The notes: generated by a model not told the origin, from the letters alone. Positions 7,129-15,625 are shown, counted from the first letter of the stretch. The stretch is DNA of 23,126 nt from Deltaproteobacteria bacterium (GCA_019307665.1 JAFDJC010000007.1:1-23126), one strand, 5' to 3'. Numbers and translations: made by a program.

Positions 7129-7200
7129 AATCGCTTAATAATTGTCGGGATATTCATGTACGCATTGCTAAACCGATAATTCCCATAACAATAAGCGATT
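7129..7200. repeat. long imperfect inverted repeat in the REP island
   Basis: AATCGCTTA (7129-7137) pairs perfectly with TAAGCGATT (7192-7200). The pairing continues inward imperfectly over about 26 bases per arm (AATTGTCGGGA against AATTCCCATAACAAT). The roughly 20-base loop would make a 72-base hairpin, unlike the REP sequence. It could be a tiny non-autonomous element or a structured RNA. The gap 7017-7642 otherwise holds REP copies 3 and 4 and the two small frames listed separately. Confidence 0.4.
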
Positions 7201-7217
7201 ATTAATAAAACCATTAT

Positions 7218-7373
7218 ATGTTTATTATGTCAATACAAAATGATCGGAAATTGTTTGATGAAGTTCGCGAAATTACGCGGTTGCACGAGTTGCCAATGTC
7301 ATCCATTTCAACACTTGTTTGTGACCGGCAGGATTTGCTGAAGGAGAATGTTTTGGATAAGCGGCAAGATTGA
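7218..7373 (+). CDS. possible small protein or gene remnant (51 aa)
   Basis: An ATG-to-TGA frame encodes MFIMSIQNDRKLFDEVREI and continues with helical, charged sequence ending in NVLDKRQD. The composition is protein-like, but there is no ribosome binding site before the ATG and I recognise no family. It lies between a long inverted repeat and REP copy 4. It may be a fragment left by rearrangement. Confidence 0.25.
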   Translation: MFIMSIQNDRKLFDEVREITRLHELPMSSISTLVCDRQDLLKENVLDKRQD

Positions 7374-7423
7374 TATATTGAACCGGTTATGCACGTTCTA
7401 CACGAACGTTTTCCTTGGTCTTT

Positions 7424-7451
7424 GTAGGGGCGAAAAATTTTTCGCCCCTAC
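7424..7451. repeat. REP palindrome copy 4 (perfect)
   Basis: This is a fully self-complementary 28-mer with arms GTAGGGGCGAAA and TTTCGCCCCTAC and centre AATT. It starts 41 bp after the related subrepeat GGTTATGCACGTTC (7385-7398) and ends 6 bp from the stop of a small minus-strand reading frame. Confidence 0.9.
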
Positions 7452-7457
7452 CTCCAA

Positions 7458-7592
7458 TTAATGTCTGATATGGAATGCCTTCCCGCGCGGCTTTTCTTTG
7501 TAGTAGGGTTTTAGGTTCCTGACATCGTGTTTAGACAATTCAGCAGAAACAGCATTGACATATTGATCGCTTTCTATATCCTTAGGAACCAT
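7458..7592 (-). CDS. small unrecognised protein or 3' gene remnant (44 aa)
   Basis: The frame from the ATG at 7592 reads MVPKDIESDQYVNAVSAELS and continues to the strongly coding-like end NLKPYYKEKPRGKAFHIRH. It is open further upstream (about 12 more codons) to a TGA near 7630 without another good start. There is no clear ribosome binding site, so this could be the 3' remnant of a longer gene whose 5' part was lost. It is divergent from the broken transporter (50 bp apart) and REP copy 4 begins 6 bp after its stop. I recognise no family. Confidence 0.35.
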   Translation of the reverse strand: MVPKDIESDQYVNAVSAELSKHDVRNLKPYYKEKPRGKAFHIRH

Positions 7593-7642
7593 CTCAGGTG
7601 AAGAGCAGTTTGATAATTTTATAGATATTCAAAGGAAAAACA

Positions 7643-8853
7643 ATGATAGACAGTCTGCCGCCGCATCTCAATTCCAGAGCGGGTTTTATGGAAAAACTCA
7701 ACAGGATTTTTGAAAAGATTGGCGCATGGTCATACGATCATCGCTGGATAATGCTTGGCATATGTTTTGCCGTCCTTTCCGTGTGCACATATTTTGCCAA
7801 AGATATTCGTTTTGACAATAGTTTAGAAGCCTTTTTTGACCGCGATGATCCGGTGTGATCGGTTCGCTTGCAGTTGTAGGATTGTCGATTCTTATTTCCG
7901 TGAGCTTCATCGGGTTTGCGGGCTGGAAGTTTGACCTGATGTTTTCAATGCTCCCGACTGTTCTTATTGCGGTGGGAGTTGCCGATGCGGTCCATATTAT
8001 CACTGAGTTCAGAACAAACCATAAATCATTAAATGACAGACGTGAGGCGATAAAACGTACGATCTATCTGACCGGTCTGCCCTGTATGTTCACCAGTTTG
8101 ACAACAGTTGCCGGTTTTACATCAATGGCCATTTCTCCCATTAAATCGATTAAGCATTTTTCAATGTACAGTGCTGTCGGCGTTGTCGGAGCATTTGTAC
8201 TTTCGATAACCTTTCTGATCATTTTTCTGTCATTCGGAAGCCGGCAGTGCCGGTCGAGTTCATCTGAAAATCCGGTCAAAAAAGATCTCGGCAAAAAATT
8301 GCTAAAAAAAATGCTTCAGTTAATTGCAACTTTTGATATCAAGAACAGATGGACCATTATTATTGTCTCTTTTCTTATACTTCTCTTTGCGGCAGCAGGA
8401 ATATTCCAGATGAAAGTTGACTCAAATTATCTCTCGGACTTTTCAGACCAAGTTGATATTAAGCGTGTTACTATGCGTGTTGATGAGGTGATGATCGGCT
8501 GTCTTGCCATCAGCATTGCCGTGGACGATACCATTCACCTTGTGGCCCGCTATCAGCACGAATTTCGACGGTCGGGGAATTACCGGGATGCGCTTATGTG
8601 TTCCATGACGCATGTTGGCAGAGCATTGTTTATTACATCAATTGTTCTTATTTCAGGATTTCTTATTTTCCTTAACTCACTTATGGACAGCCTGGCGCAA
8701 TTTGGTGTACTGATTGCCGCCACGATAAGTGTTGCCCTTCTGGCTGATTTCTTCCTGATGCCCGCACTGATTATTGTTTTCAAACCCTTTGGGCCTGAGT
8801 TTTCAACAAAAGAGGAAGGCACAACAGCATATACACCTTGCGCGCATTTGTAA
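7643..8853 (+). pseudogene. RND/MMPL-type transporter with both porter domains deleted
   Basis: The start at 7643 follows AAAGGA. The first 71 codons hold TM1 and the family pattern FDNSLEAFFDRDDPV, then stop at 7856-7858. From 7855 another frame resumes at IGSLAVVGLSILISVSFIGFAGW (the TM2/TM3 region), runs through GVADAVHIITEF, TM4-TM6 and a second repeat N-terminus ending VTMRVDEV. It then jumps in frame to MIGCLAISIAVDDTIHLVARY and the last helices, ending in FFLMPALIIVFKPFGPE. Intact relatives are about 750-850 residues. Here about 150 and about 200 residues of the two periplasmic loops are missing at homologous places in the two halves. It cannot form a normal proton-driven exporter. The 332-residue second part could in principle be re-initiated at the overlapping GTG. 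Confidence 0.88.
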
Positions 8854-8874
8854 TCTGTGCTAATCCCAAGCACT

Positions 8875-9207
8875 ATGAAACAGTATGTGATAGATGAACT
8901 TAGACCGGAAGATTATGATAAACTTAGGTCTTCTCTGAGTGAATATTTTGAGCCTTCCGATATAGACGGCATTTATTGGGTTGTTCTTGACCGGAATATG
9001 TTATCAGATATTCAGGCGGATCATACTGAATGCGCACCTTTTTATTTTGCAATAGAGCTTAGCCCTTCAAAAATAGCCTGTGAATTGCTGGTCAGAACAA
9101 AAAACAAGATACGCTGCAGCTGCATCAATTATGCAACCGAACAACAGAGAAACTGGTTAATCGGACGGATCGACGCTTTATTTGAAGAGCTTGGAATTAT
9201 ATCCTGA
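8875..9207 (+). CDS. hypothetical protein upstream of RNase J (110 aa)
   Basis: I take the ATG at 8875 (MKQYVIDELRPEDYDKL). A GTG at 8857 is in frame but less likely, and neither has a clear ribosome binding site. The protein is soluble and mixed alpha/beta, with three cysteines (two in RCSCINYAT), and ends in a helix RNWLIGRIDALFEELGI. I do not recognise a domain. It stops 10 bp before the RNase J start on the same strand, so the two are probably co-transcribed. It is a conserved-looking small gene rather than a shadow, since codon use and neighbour spacing fit the operon. Confidence 0.7.
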   Translation: MKQYVIDELRPEDYDKLRSSLSEYFEPSDIDGIYWVVLDRNMLSDIQADHTECAPFYFAIELSPSKIACELLVRTKNKIRCSCINYATEQQRNWLIGRIDALFEELGIIS

Positions 9208-9217
9208 CTGGATTTTG

Positions 9218-10876
9218 ATGAACAATATACTGAAAATCATTCCTCTTGGCGGTCTTGGAGAGATCGGTCTTAACATGATGGTGTTTGAGTATGGCGACAC
9301 TTCTTTTATAATCGATGCAGGCTTGATGTTTCCTGAAGATTATATGCTTGGAATCGATATTGTTATTCCGGACATGACGTATATAAGACGGAAAGAATCT
9401 GCGATTTCAGGAATCATCATTACTCATGCCCATGAAGATCACATCGGGGCTCTTCCGTATCTCCTTAAGGAGGTAAATGCTCCGGTTTTCGGCACCGCAT
9501 TTACTTTGGGAGTCATAGAGAATAAACTTAAAGAACATGGGCTTCTGTCATCTGCTTTGCTTCATAAGATATCTCCTGATGAAACGCTCAACATTTCACC
9601 CTTTGAACTCACCTTCATTGCTGTCAGTCATAGTGTTGTCGATGGTGTAGGAATTGCGATCAAGACTCCGCTTGGCGTGGTAATCCATTCAGGTGATTTC
9701 AGAATAAGCCGCAACCCGGTTGAAGGCTTGATGACGGATGTCGGAAAGTTTAAAAAGCTTGGCGACCAGGGGGTTCTTGCCCTCTTATCTGATTCCACGA
9801 ATGTTGAAAGGGAAGGCTATACGATATCAGACCAGGAGGTTGGAGAAACACTGGAAAAACTTGTTACCGGAAGCACTGGAAGAATAATAGTCGCACTTTT
9901 TGCGTCAAACGTTGCCAGGATACAGCAGTTGATAGATATTGCCGAAAAAATGGGCCGCAGAATTATTTTCAGTGGAAAAAGTATTGAAGTTACAGTAGAT
10001 ATAGCAAAGAGGCTGGGGCACATTGATGTTTCAGATAATATGGAGATCAGCATCGGCGATGTTAAAAATTTTCCTGATGATGAAATCGTCATAATAACCA
10101 CCGGGAGTCAGGGCGAGCCCATGTCAGCCCTCGCAAGAATGGCGGCAGGCACACATAAACAGATCAGGATCATTGACGGGGATACTGTTATCCTTTCTTC
10201 AAAATTTATTCCCGGTAATGAAAGGGCGATAGCCGGTATCATCAATAAGCTGTATAAAAGGGGCGCTAATGTCATCTACGAGAAGATATCTGATGTTCAT
10301 GTATCAGGCCATGCATTTCAGGAAGAATTGAAACTGATGATCAATCTTACAAAGCCGAAATATTTTATTCCGATTCACGGCGAGTATAGGCACCTGACGC
10401 TTCATGCACGCCTGGCAGAACAAACCGGCATACCAGGGGATAGGATTCTACTTGCTGAAAACGGGCAGGTAATCGAACTCAAAGAAGAAGAAGGTCGGAT
10501 TGCCGATAATATCCCCACAGGTAGAATACTCATCGATGGCAAGGGAGTCGGTGATGTAGGAAGAAGTGTACTAAAGGAACGCAAGATTCTTTCAGAAGAC
10601 GGACTTGTTGTAGTCGTAATGGTTTTTGACGAGGAGACGGGTGTTGTAATTTACGGGCCTGAAATTGTATCCCGTGGTTTTGTTTTCTGGACAGAAACAG
10701 GGCATTTGCTGGATGACGCTCAATGTGTCATTCTTGAAGTGGTTGAAGAGATCGGACCGGAAGTACCTGACCGTGCCGATATAATCCGGGTGAAACTTCA
10801 GGCACTGCTGAAGCAGTATTTTTATTTTACGATCAGGAGACGCCCAACAATCATTCCGGTAATACTGGAACTGTAA
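9218..10876 (+). CDS. rnj: ribonuclease J
   Basis: This metallo-beta-lactamase/beta-CASP ribonuclease combines endonuclease and 5'-3' exonuclease activity in RNA maturation and decay. At 552 residues from the ATG at 9218 it has the family's usual length. It shows LGGLGEIGLNMMVFEYG at the N-terminus, the zinc motif THAHEDHIGALPYL (from about residue 69), HSGDFR, the beta-CASP segment with GSQGEP, the HVSGHA motif, PKYFIPIHGEYRHL, and a C-terminal domain from about residue 445. A TTG at 9182 is in frame but would overlap the previous gene and has no support. It is followed 11 bp later by ftsK. Confidence 0.96.
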   Translation: MNNILKIIPLGGLGEIGLNMMVFEYGDTSFIIDAGLMFPEDYMLGIDIVIPDMTYIRRKESAISGIIITHAHEDHIGALPYLLKEVNAPVFGTAFTLGVIENKLKEHGLLSSALLHKISPDETLNISPFELTFIAVSHSVVDGVGIAIKTPLGVVIHSGDFRISRNPVEGLMTDVGKFKKLGDQGVLALLSDSTNVEREGYTISDQEVGETLEKLVTGSTGRIIVALFASNVARIQQLIDIAEKMGRRIIFSGKSIEVTVDIAKRLGHIDVSDNMEISIGDVKNFPDDEIVIITTGSQGEPMSALARMAAGTHKQIRIIDGDTVILSSKFIPGNERAIAGIINKLYKRGANVIYEKISDVHVSGHAFQEELKLMINLTKPKYFIPIHGEYRHLTLHARLAEQTGIPGDRILLAENGQVIELKEEEGRIADNIPTGRILIDGKGVGDVGRSVLKERKILSEDGLVVVVMVFDEETGVVIYGPEIVSRGFVFWTETGHLLDDAQCVILEVVEEIGPEVPDRADIIRVKLQALLKQYFYFTIRRRPTIIPVILEL

Positions 10877-10887
10877 TTAAGGTAAAC

Positions 10888-13041
10888 ATGAGAAAAGAAT
10901 TTATAGGCATAATACTTTTTTTTCTTGTCATACTGACACTGGTGAGTCTCTTGTCTTTCACGCCGGCAGATCCTTCCATTAATCATGCAAAAGCGTCAGG
11001 TGAAATTCATAATCTTTTCGGCCTTGTGGGCGCCCACATTTCCGGGTTTCTGATCGGTCTGTTCGGTATTGGTTCGTTCTGGATTCCTGTATTGCTTGCA
11101 ATATCATTTGTAAGGATGTTCGGAGAGTATAACAGCAGAGAAATTCTACCGTCATTGGCAGGTGGAATACTTCTTGTGTTAACGACAGGAGGCCTTTTTG
11201 CTTTTAAAGGCCATTCAATCATGCTGTTTGATAATAAATTCAGCTCAGGTGGAATTGTGGGGTTTGCACTTAATGACTTCCTGAAAGCATATACAAATAA
11301 TACCGGCAGCATCGTTATTATTATTCTTTTCATGGTAACAGGTTTAATGCTGGCAATAAAATTTTCACCGGCTGTTTTCCTTAAAATTTGTTTCAGCCTG
11401 ACAGTGAGGATTTATAGACGTGTGGCAGCCCTTTTAGTGATTTGGCAAGCGCGTATCAAGAAACGAAAAACATCAACAGAAAAAAAAGCCATCAGCGCCA
11501 GAAAAAAAGAAGCAAAAGTAAAAATAGAAATACCCAAACCCAGGCCTAAACCTAAAAAAGTTGTTCCAAAACCGGTGCAGGAAGAATTTGATTTCATGAA
11601 GAGCGATTCGGATTTCAGACTTCCGCCCATAACCCTCCTGGATGAAATTGAAGACTGTTCTGTGAGTGTGGATGATGAAAATCTTCGGATGCAGTCCATG
11701 ATGCTTGAAAAAAAGCTGAATGATTTCGGAGTTCAGGGAAAAGTATCGGCAGTGCAACCGGGCCCGGTTATTACAACATTTGAATACAAACCCGCAGCAG
11801 GCGTGAAAATTAGCAAGATTGTGAATCTTACGGATGATCTTGCATTGGCGCTTCGCGCAGAGAGTATCCGGATTGTTGCCCCGATTCCGGGTAAGGCGGC
11901 AATCGGAATAGAAATTCCCAATTATGAAAGGGAACCCGTCAATTTCAGAGAGATTGCTGTTTCTGAGGAATATCAAAAAGCAAGGTCAAAATTAACGCTT
12001 TGTATCGGTAAGGATATTATAGGAACTCCTGTAACCGCTTCACTTGATAAAATGCCTCATCTGTTGATCGCGGGCGCTACAGGGGCCGGCAAGAGTGTAG
12101 GCCTCAATTCTATGATCGCCAGCATTCTTTTTAAAGCAACGCCGAATGATGTCAAGTTTATTATGGTCGATCCCAAGCGTATAGAGCTTTCGTCGTATAA
12201 TGGCATTCCGCATTTGATCACACCTGTTGTAATAGACATGAAAAAGGCGACCAATGCACTTTTCTGGGCAGTACGTGAAATGGAGAGGCGGTACGAGCTT
12301 CTTTCAGAAAATAAGGCAAGAAATATCGCACAGTACAACAAGAAAGCAGCAAAAAGACAAAAAGAGAAAACCGATGAATCGCCTCTTGAAAAACTTCCTT
12401 TTATTGTGATTATCATTGATGAGCTTGCAGACCTGATGATGGTGTCATCGCGTGATGTGGAAGTGGCGCTGACAAGGCTTGCCCAAATGGCCAGGGCTGC
12501 GGGCATTCATCTGATACTGGCAACACAGAGGCCTTCTGTGGATGTTCTTACCGGGATTATTAAAGCGAACTTTCCGACCCGTATCTCATTTCAGGTTTCA
12601 TCCAAGATAGACTCTAGAACCATCCTTGACACCGGTGGATCTGAAAATCTTCTGGGCGCCGGTGATATGCTGTATTTGCCGCCGGGAACTGCAAAGCTAC
12701 GTCGTATTCACGGGGCATATATATCTGAAGATGAACTCTCCAGGGTAGTCGATTTCTTAAAGAAGCAGAAAAAGCCGGATTATGACGAAACTGTTTTAAG
12801 TGCGCCTGAAAAAGAGGAGAATTCAGGTGGCGTGGAAGAACATGATGAAAAATATGATGAAGCGATTGCTCTTGTTACTGAAACCGGACAGGCTTCCATA
12901 TCCATGGTCCAGCGGCACCTGCGTATCGGCTACAACCGGGCAGCGCGCATTATCGAGGTAATGGAAAAAGAAGGCGTCGTCGGCCCTTCCGACGGCGCAA
13001 AACCGAGGGAGGTGCTGGTCAGGGGTTACGATGATATTTGA
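10888..13041 (+). CDS. ftsK: DNA translocase FtsK/SpoIIIE
   Basis: This is a septal, hexameric ATP-driven DNA pump for chromosome segregation and dimer resolution. It has 717 residues. The N-terminal part has four membrane segments (within about 1-165). A basic linker rich in Lys/Pro (about 190-230) follows. The motor domain has Walker A GATGAGKS (about 395-402), Walker B IVIIIDELADLMM (about 505), and the ATQRPSVDVLTGIIKANFPTRI segment. A C-terminal winged-helix gamma domain (about 650-717, QASISMVQRHLRIGYNRAA) reads KOPS sites. The linker is much shorter than in E. coli and near that of SpoIIIE. The start follows AAGGTAAAC. Its 3' end overlaps the methyltransferase gene by 11 bp. Confidence 0.97.
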   Translation: MRKEFIGIILFFLVILTLVSLLSFTPADPSINHAKASGEIHNLFGLVGAHISGFLIGLFGIGSFWIPVLLAISFVRMFGEYNSREILPSLAGGILLVLTTGGLFAFKGHSIMLFDNKFSSGGIVGFALNDFLKAYTNNTGSIVIIILFMVTGLMLAIKFSPAVFLKICFSLTVRIYRRVAALLVIWQARIKKRKTSTEKKAISARKKEAKVKIEIPKPRPKPKKVVPKPVQEEFDFMKSDSDFRLPPITLLDEIEDCSVSVDDENLRMQSMMLEKKLNDFGVQGKVSAVQPGPVITTFEYKPAAGVKISKIVNLTDDLALALRAESIRIVAPIPGKAAIGIEIPNYEREPVNFREIAVSEEYQKARSKLTLCIGKDIIGTPVTASLDKMPHLLIAGATGAGKSVGLNSMIASILFKATPNDVKFIMVDPKRIELSSYNGIPHLITPVVIDMKKATNALFWAVREMERRYELLSENKARNIAQYNKKAAKRQKEKTDESPLEKLPFIVIIIDELADLMMVSSRDVEVALTRLAQMARAAGIHLILATQRPSVDVLTGIIKANFPTRISFQVSSKIDSRTILDTGGSENLLGAGDMLYLPPGTAKLRRIHGAYISEDELSRVVDFLKKQKKPDYDETVLSAPEKEENSGGVEEHDEKYDEAIALVTETGQASISMVQRHLRIGYNRAARIIEVMEKEGVVGPSDGAKPREVLVRGYDDI

Positions 13042-13645
13042 TGAAGATTTACTGAACAGCATTAAGGGATTTCTTGACAAAGAAGAAGGTGAGCATCTTT
13101 ATCAATCAGCCTTGAAAGCCTCTGTTCTGGGTCCATGCCTTGAAATAGGAAGCTATTGCGGAAAATCTTCAGTCTACCTCGGGGAGGCTTGCAGGATAAA
13201 TAATCAAGTCCTTTATTCAATCGACCACCATCGGGGCTCTGAAGAGCAGCAGCCCGGAGAAGAATATTTTGATCCGGATTTGTTTGACTACCGGGCATTC
13301 AGGATGAACACGTTGCAGTTTTTTCGTAGTACGATCGAACGGGCCGGGCTCGAAGATACCGTGATACCTATTGTGTGTGCATCAAAAACCGCATCTATAT
13401 CATGGGCCACGCCTCTGGGTCTCGTGTTTATTGACGGCGGCCATTCTTTTGAGACAGCAAGTGCGGACTACAATAGCTGGGCAGGGCACATAGTTAAAGG
13501 AGGCCTGCTCCTTATCCATGATATATTTAAAAATCCTGAAGAGGGAGGACAGGCACCTTATATGGTTTATAAAAATGCCCTGGAATCAGGCCTTTTTCAG
13601 GAACTTTCCATGGTTAAAACGCTAGGTGTTTTGCAACGTATTTAA
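13031..13645 (+). CDS. class I SAM-dependent methyltransferase (Methyltransf_24 type)
   Basis: The 204-residue protein has SAM-binding motif I in CLEIGSYCGKSSVYL (36-50), an acidic residue after strand 2 in SIDHH (Asp65), and the family signature LVFIDGGHSFETASADYNSW (131-150) followed by HDIF (163-166). This pattern is typical of Methyltransf_24/CmcI-like enzymes, which often act on small molecules or sugars. The substrate cannot be deduced. The gene starts inside the ftsK 3' end, so translation is coupled. The start is supported by GGTCAGGGG upstream and by motif I lying at the expected distance. Confidence 0.88.
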   Translation: MIFDEDLLNSIKGFLDKEEGEHLYQSALKASVLGPCLEIGSYCGKSSVYLGEACRINNQVLYSIDHHRGSEEQQPGEEYFDPDLFDYRAFRMNTLQFFRSTIERAGLEDTVIPIVCASKTASISWATPLGLVFIDGGHSFETASADYNSWAGHIVKGGLLLIHDIFKNPEEGGQAPYMVYKNALESGLFQELSMVKTLGVLQRI

Positions 13646-13655
13646 GGTAGATAGC

Positions 13656-13681
13656 CATCAGGTTTGACCATCAGATTTGAC
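13656..13681. repeat. 13-bp tandem duplication carrying a -35 box
   Basis: CATCAGGTTTGAC (13656-13668) is followed directly by CATCAGATTTGAC (13669-13681), differing at one base. Each copy contains TTGACC when the next bases are included, so the -35 hexamer of the following promoter has been duplicated. Confidence 0.7.
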
Positions 13682-13705
13682 CACGAGGCAAAAACGATCT
13701 ATAAG
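13677..13705 (+). promoter_or_regulatory. sigma-70 promoter of the histidine kinase gene
   Basis: TTGACC (13677-13682) and TATAAG (13700-13705) are separated by an ideal 17 bases, each matching 5 of 6 consensus bases. Transcription would start about 13712, at the ATG at 13713, which suggests a leaderless mRNA or a later start codon. Confidence 0.55.
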
Positions 13706-13712
13706 AATTATA

Positions 13713-15593
13713 ATGAAACAGACCGAAGATAAATCAAGTTATTTTCAACGATTCCAATTATCAATCATGAGCAATATGGCCTCTTCCTCAGTCTTAGAGA
13801 AGGACAGCCTCACTTACTGGCGCATGCGTATTCTTTTTGTGATTCTTTTTACAGGGGTATCGATAGGCACTTTTGCCTTAGTGCCTGTAATTGTTTTTGC
13901 AATCAAGGAAAAAATGTGGGGCCTGGTGATCTTTGATGGATTCGTATGGCTAACTGGTGCTATCCTTCTACTTTCACGTGGTCTAGGATATAATATTCGA
14001 GCAGGAATAGGTTCGCTAATGTTATATCTTGTGGGAGTGTTTATAATTATTACTCTTGGGCCTTTGAGTGGAGGCCCTGTATGGCTCTTTACATTTGCTA
14101 TTCTTGTTGGAATTTTCTTTGGGTCACAAGCTGCAATTCTGGCATTAGTTACAAATACCATAACTATCATGACTATAGGTTGCCTTATAAACGCAGGGGT
14201 ATTTGGTAAGGCATTTCCATTTTTTAACAACATTGAAGCAATGATAGCCGCAGTTACTATTTTTATTTTTTTGAACACGATTTGTACGATGTCAGTAGTA
14301 GTGCTGGTTAAAGGTCTTGTGTCAGCCAATCAGAAAGAGAAGGGTTTAATCAGCAGCTTAGAAATAGAACAAGCGTACCTGATAGAAACAAAGAATAAAC
14401 TGGAATTGGAAGTTGAAGAACGCAAACAAGCCGAGACAGCTCTGCGGGAAAGCGAAAAACTCTATCGCCTTCTTGCTGAAAATGTAACGGACATTATCTG
14501 GACCATGGATACGGATATGAACTTTACATACTTCAGTCCTTCAGTCACTCGCTTGCGAGGTTACAGTGCCGAAGAAGCTATGGCTCAATCTATGGAGGAA
14601 TCTATGACTCCAGCCTCTTTTGATACTGCCGTTAAAACTATAACCGAAGAGATGGGAGTGCACAATAAAGGACAAAAATCCCAAGACAGATCCAGAACAA
14701 TAGAAGCTGAACTTTACTGTAAAGATGGTTCTACTATTTGGACTGAAATTGAAGGGAATTTTATATATGATTCAAATGGTCAGCCTGGAGGTATAATTGG
14801 TGTCACACGCGATATAACAGAGCGCAGGCGCACCGGGCAGCAACTTCTCAGATCGAAAAAACTGGCCGCATTGGGAGATATGGTCGCAGGTGTTGCCCAT
14901 GAAATCAGCACACCACTTGGCGTCAATTTAATGGCTGCCTCGTATTTGAATGATACAACCCATGAGTTTAATGAACTATGCCGCTCAGGAAAAATGGAAT
15001 TATCTGAATTCGAGAAATATGCCAAAAAAGCAACAGAAGCATCTTCTATGATTTTAACGAACCTGGAACGTGCAGTAGATCTTCTAAACAGTTTTAAAAA
15101 TGTAGCTGTCGATCAGATTGTTGAGAAAAGGCGAAACTTTAATTTGAAAACAAATATAGAAGATACCTTAAGCAGTCTGCGTCCAAAATATAAGCGAACA
15201 GACCATACAGTGACAGTTGAGTGCCCGGATGATCTTGAGATAAACAGTTATCCAGGAGCTTTTTCACAGATTATTACAAATCTGGTTATGAATTCGTTGA
15301 CACATGGATTTGAAGGTATTGAAAAAGGTAAAATTATATTAACGGCTGATAAAAAAGAAAACATGCTTTTGTTTACATATCGTGATACAGGCGAGGGAAT
15401 GGATGAAGCTACCCTTAATAAGTTGTTTGATCCGTTCTTTACAACAACGCGAAGTAAGGGCGGGATAGGTTTGGGAATGCATATTGTCTACAATCTTGTC
15501 TCCAAAACACTCAAAGGACTGATTGACTGCAGAAGCTCATTAGGTAAAGGAGCTGAGTTTATAATTGAAATCCCTCTAGGTGATGAAGGCTAA
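13713..15593 (+). CDS. membrane-bound PAS sensor histidine kinase
   Basis: From the ATG at 13713 the protein has 626 residues. The N-terminal half carries about six membrane helices (about 37-205), then a coiled-coil with VEERKQAETALRESEKLY. A PAS domain follows (about 247-368, ending in GVTRDITERRR). Next come the HisKA-like dimerisation domain with VAGVAHEISTPLG (phospho-acceptor His396) and the HATPase domain: N box NLVMNSLTHGF, G1 DTGEGM, F box FDPFFTTTR and G2 GIGLGMHIVYNL. It is an orphan kinase, with no response regulator next to it. The helix between H box and N box is unusually long. The stimulus is unknown. TTG at 13677 is in frame but overlaps the promoter. Confidence 0.93.
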   Translation: MKQTEDKSSYFQRFQLSIMSNMASSSVLEKDSLTYWRMRILFVILFTGVSIGTFALVPVIVFAIKEKMWGLVIFDGFVWLTGAILLLSRGLGYNIRAGIGSLMLYLVGVFIIITLGPLSGGPVWLFTFAILVGIFFGSQAAILALVTNTITIMTIGCLINAGVFGKAFPFFNNIEAMIAAVTIFIFLNTICTMSVVVLVKGLVSANQKEKGLISSLEIEQAYLIETKNKLELEVEERKQAETALRESEKLYRLLAENVTDIIWTMDTDMNFTYFSPSVTRLRGYSAEEAMAQSMEESMTPASFDTAVKTITEEMGVHNKGQKSQDRSRTIEAELYCKDGSTIWTEIEGNFIYDSNGQPGGIIGVTRDITERRRTGQQLLRSKKLAALGDMVAGVAHEISTPLGVNLMAASYLNDTTHEFNELCRSGKMELSEFEKYAKKATEASSMILTNLERAVDLLNSFKNVAVDQIVEKRRNFNLKTNIEDTLSSLRPKYKRTDHTVTVECPDDLEINSYPGAFSQIITNLVMNSLTHGFEGIEKGKIILTADKKENMLLFTYRDTGEGMDEATLNKLFDPFFTTTRSKGGIGLGMHIVYNLVSKTLKGLIDCRSSLGKGAEFIIEIPLGDEG

Positions 15594-15625
15594 GCCTCCC
15601 CTCGCTTTTCAGAGGGCATGTCAGA

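Noticed and set aside
6768..7205. Plus-strand 145-residue frame opposite RayT
   Set aside because: It is the antisense shadow of the transposase, extended by chance through a REP copy; composition is not protein-like and no start site supports it.
6713..7451. CRISPR-like array from the repeated palindromes
   Set aside because: Spacing is irregular (about 220-345 bp), the copies are palindromes of REP type, and there are no spacers or cas genes.
7555..7580. TTGACA followed by TATATC as a promoter of the broken transporter
   Set aside because: The spacer is only 14 bases and the -10 is poor; the consensus -35 alone is insufficient.
13814..14329. Minus-strand 171-residue frame opposite the histidine kinase membrane domain
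   Set aside because: It is antisense to membrane helices and full of Thr/Ile/Pro runs typical of shadow frames; the kinase on the other strand is unambiguous.
15597..15620. CCCTC/GAGGG hairpin between the convergent kinase and amidohydrolase genes
   Set aside because: The stem is only five pairs and no T-tract follows in either direction, so it is not called as a terminator.
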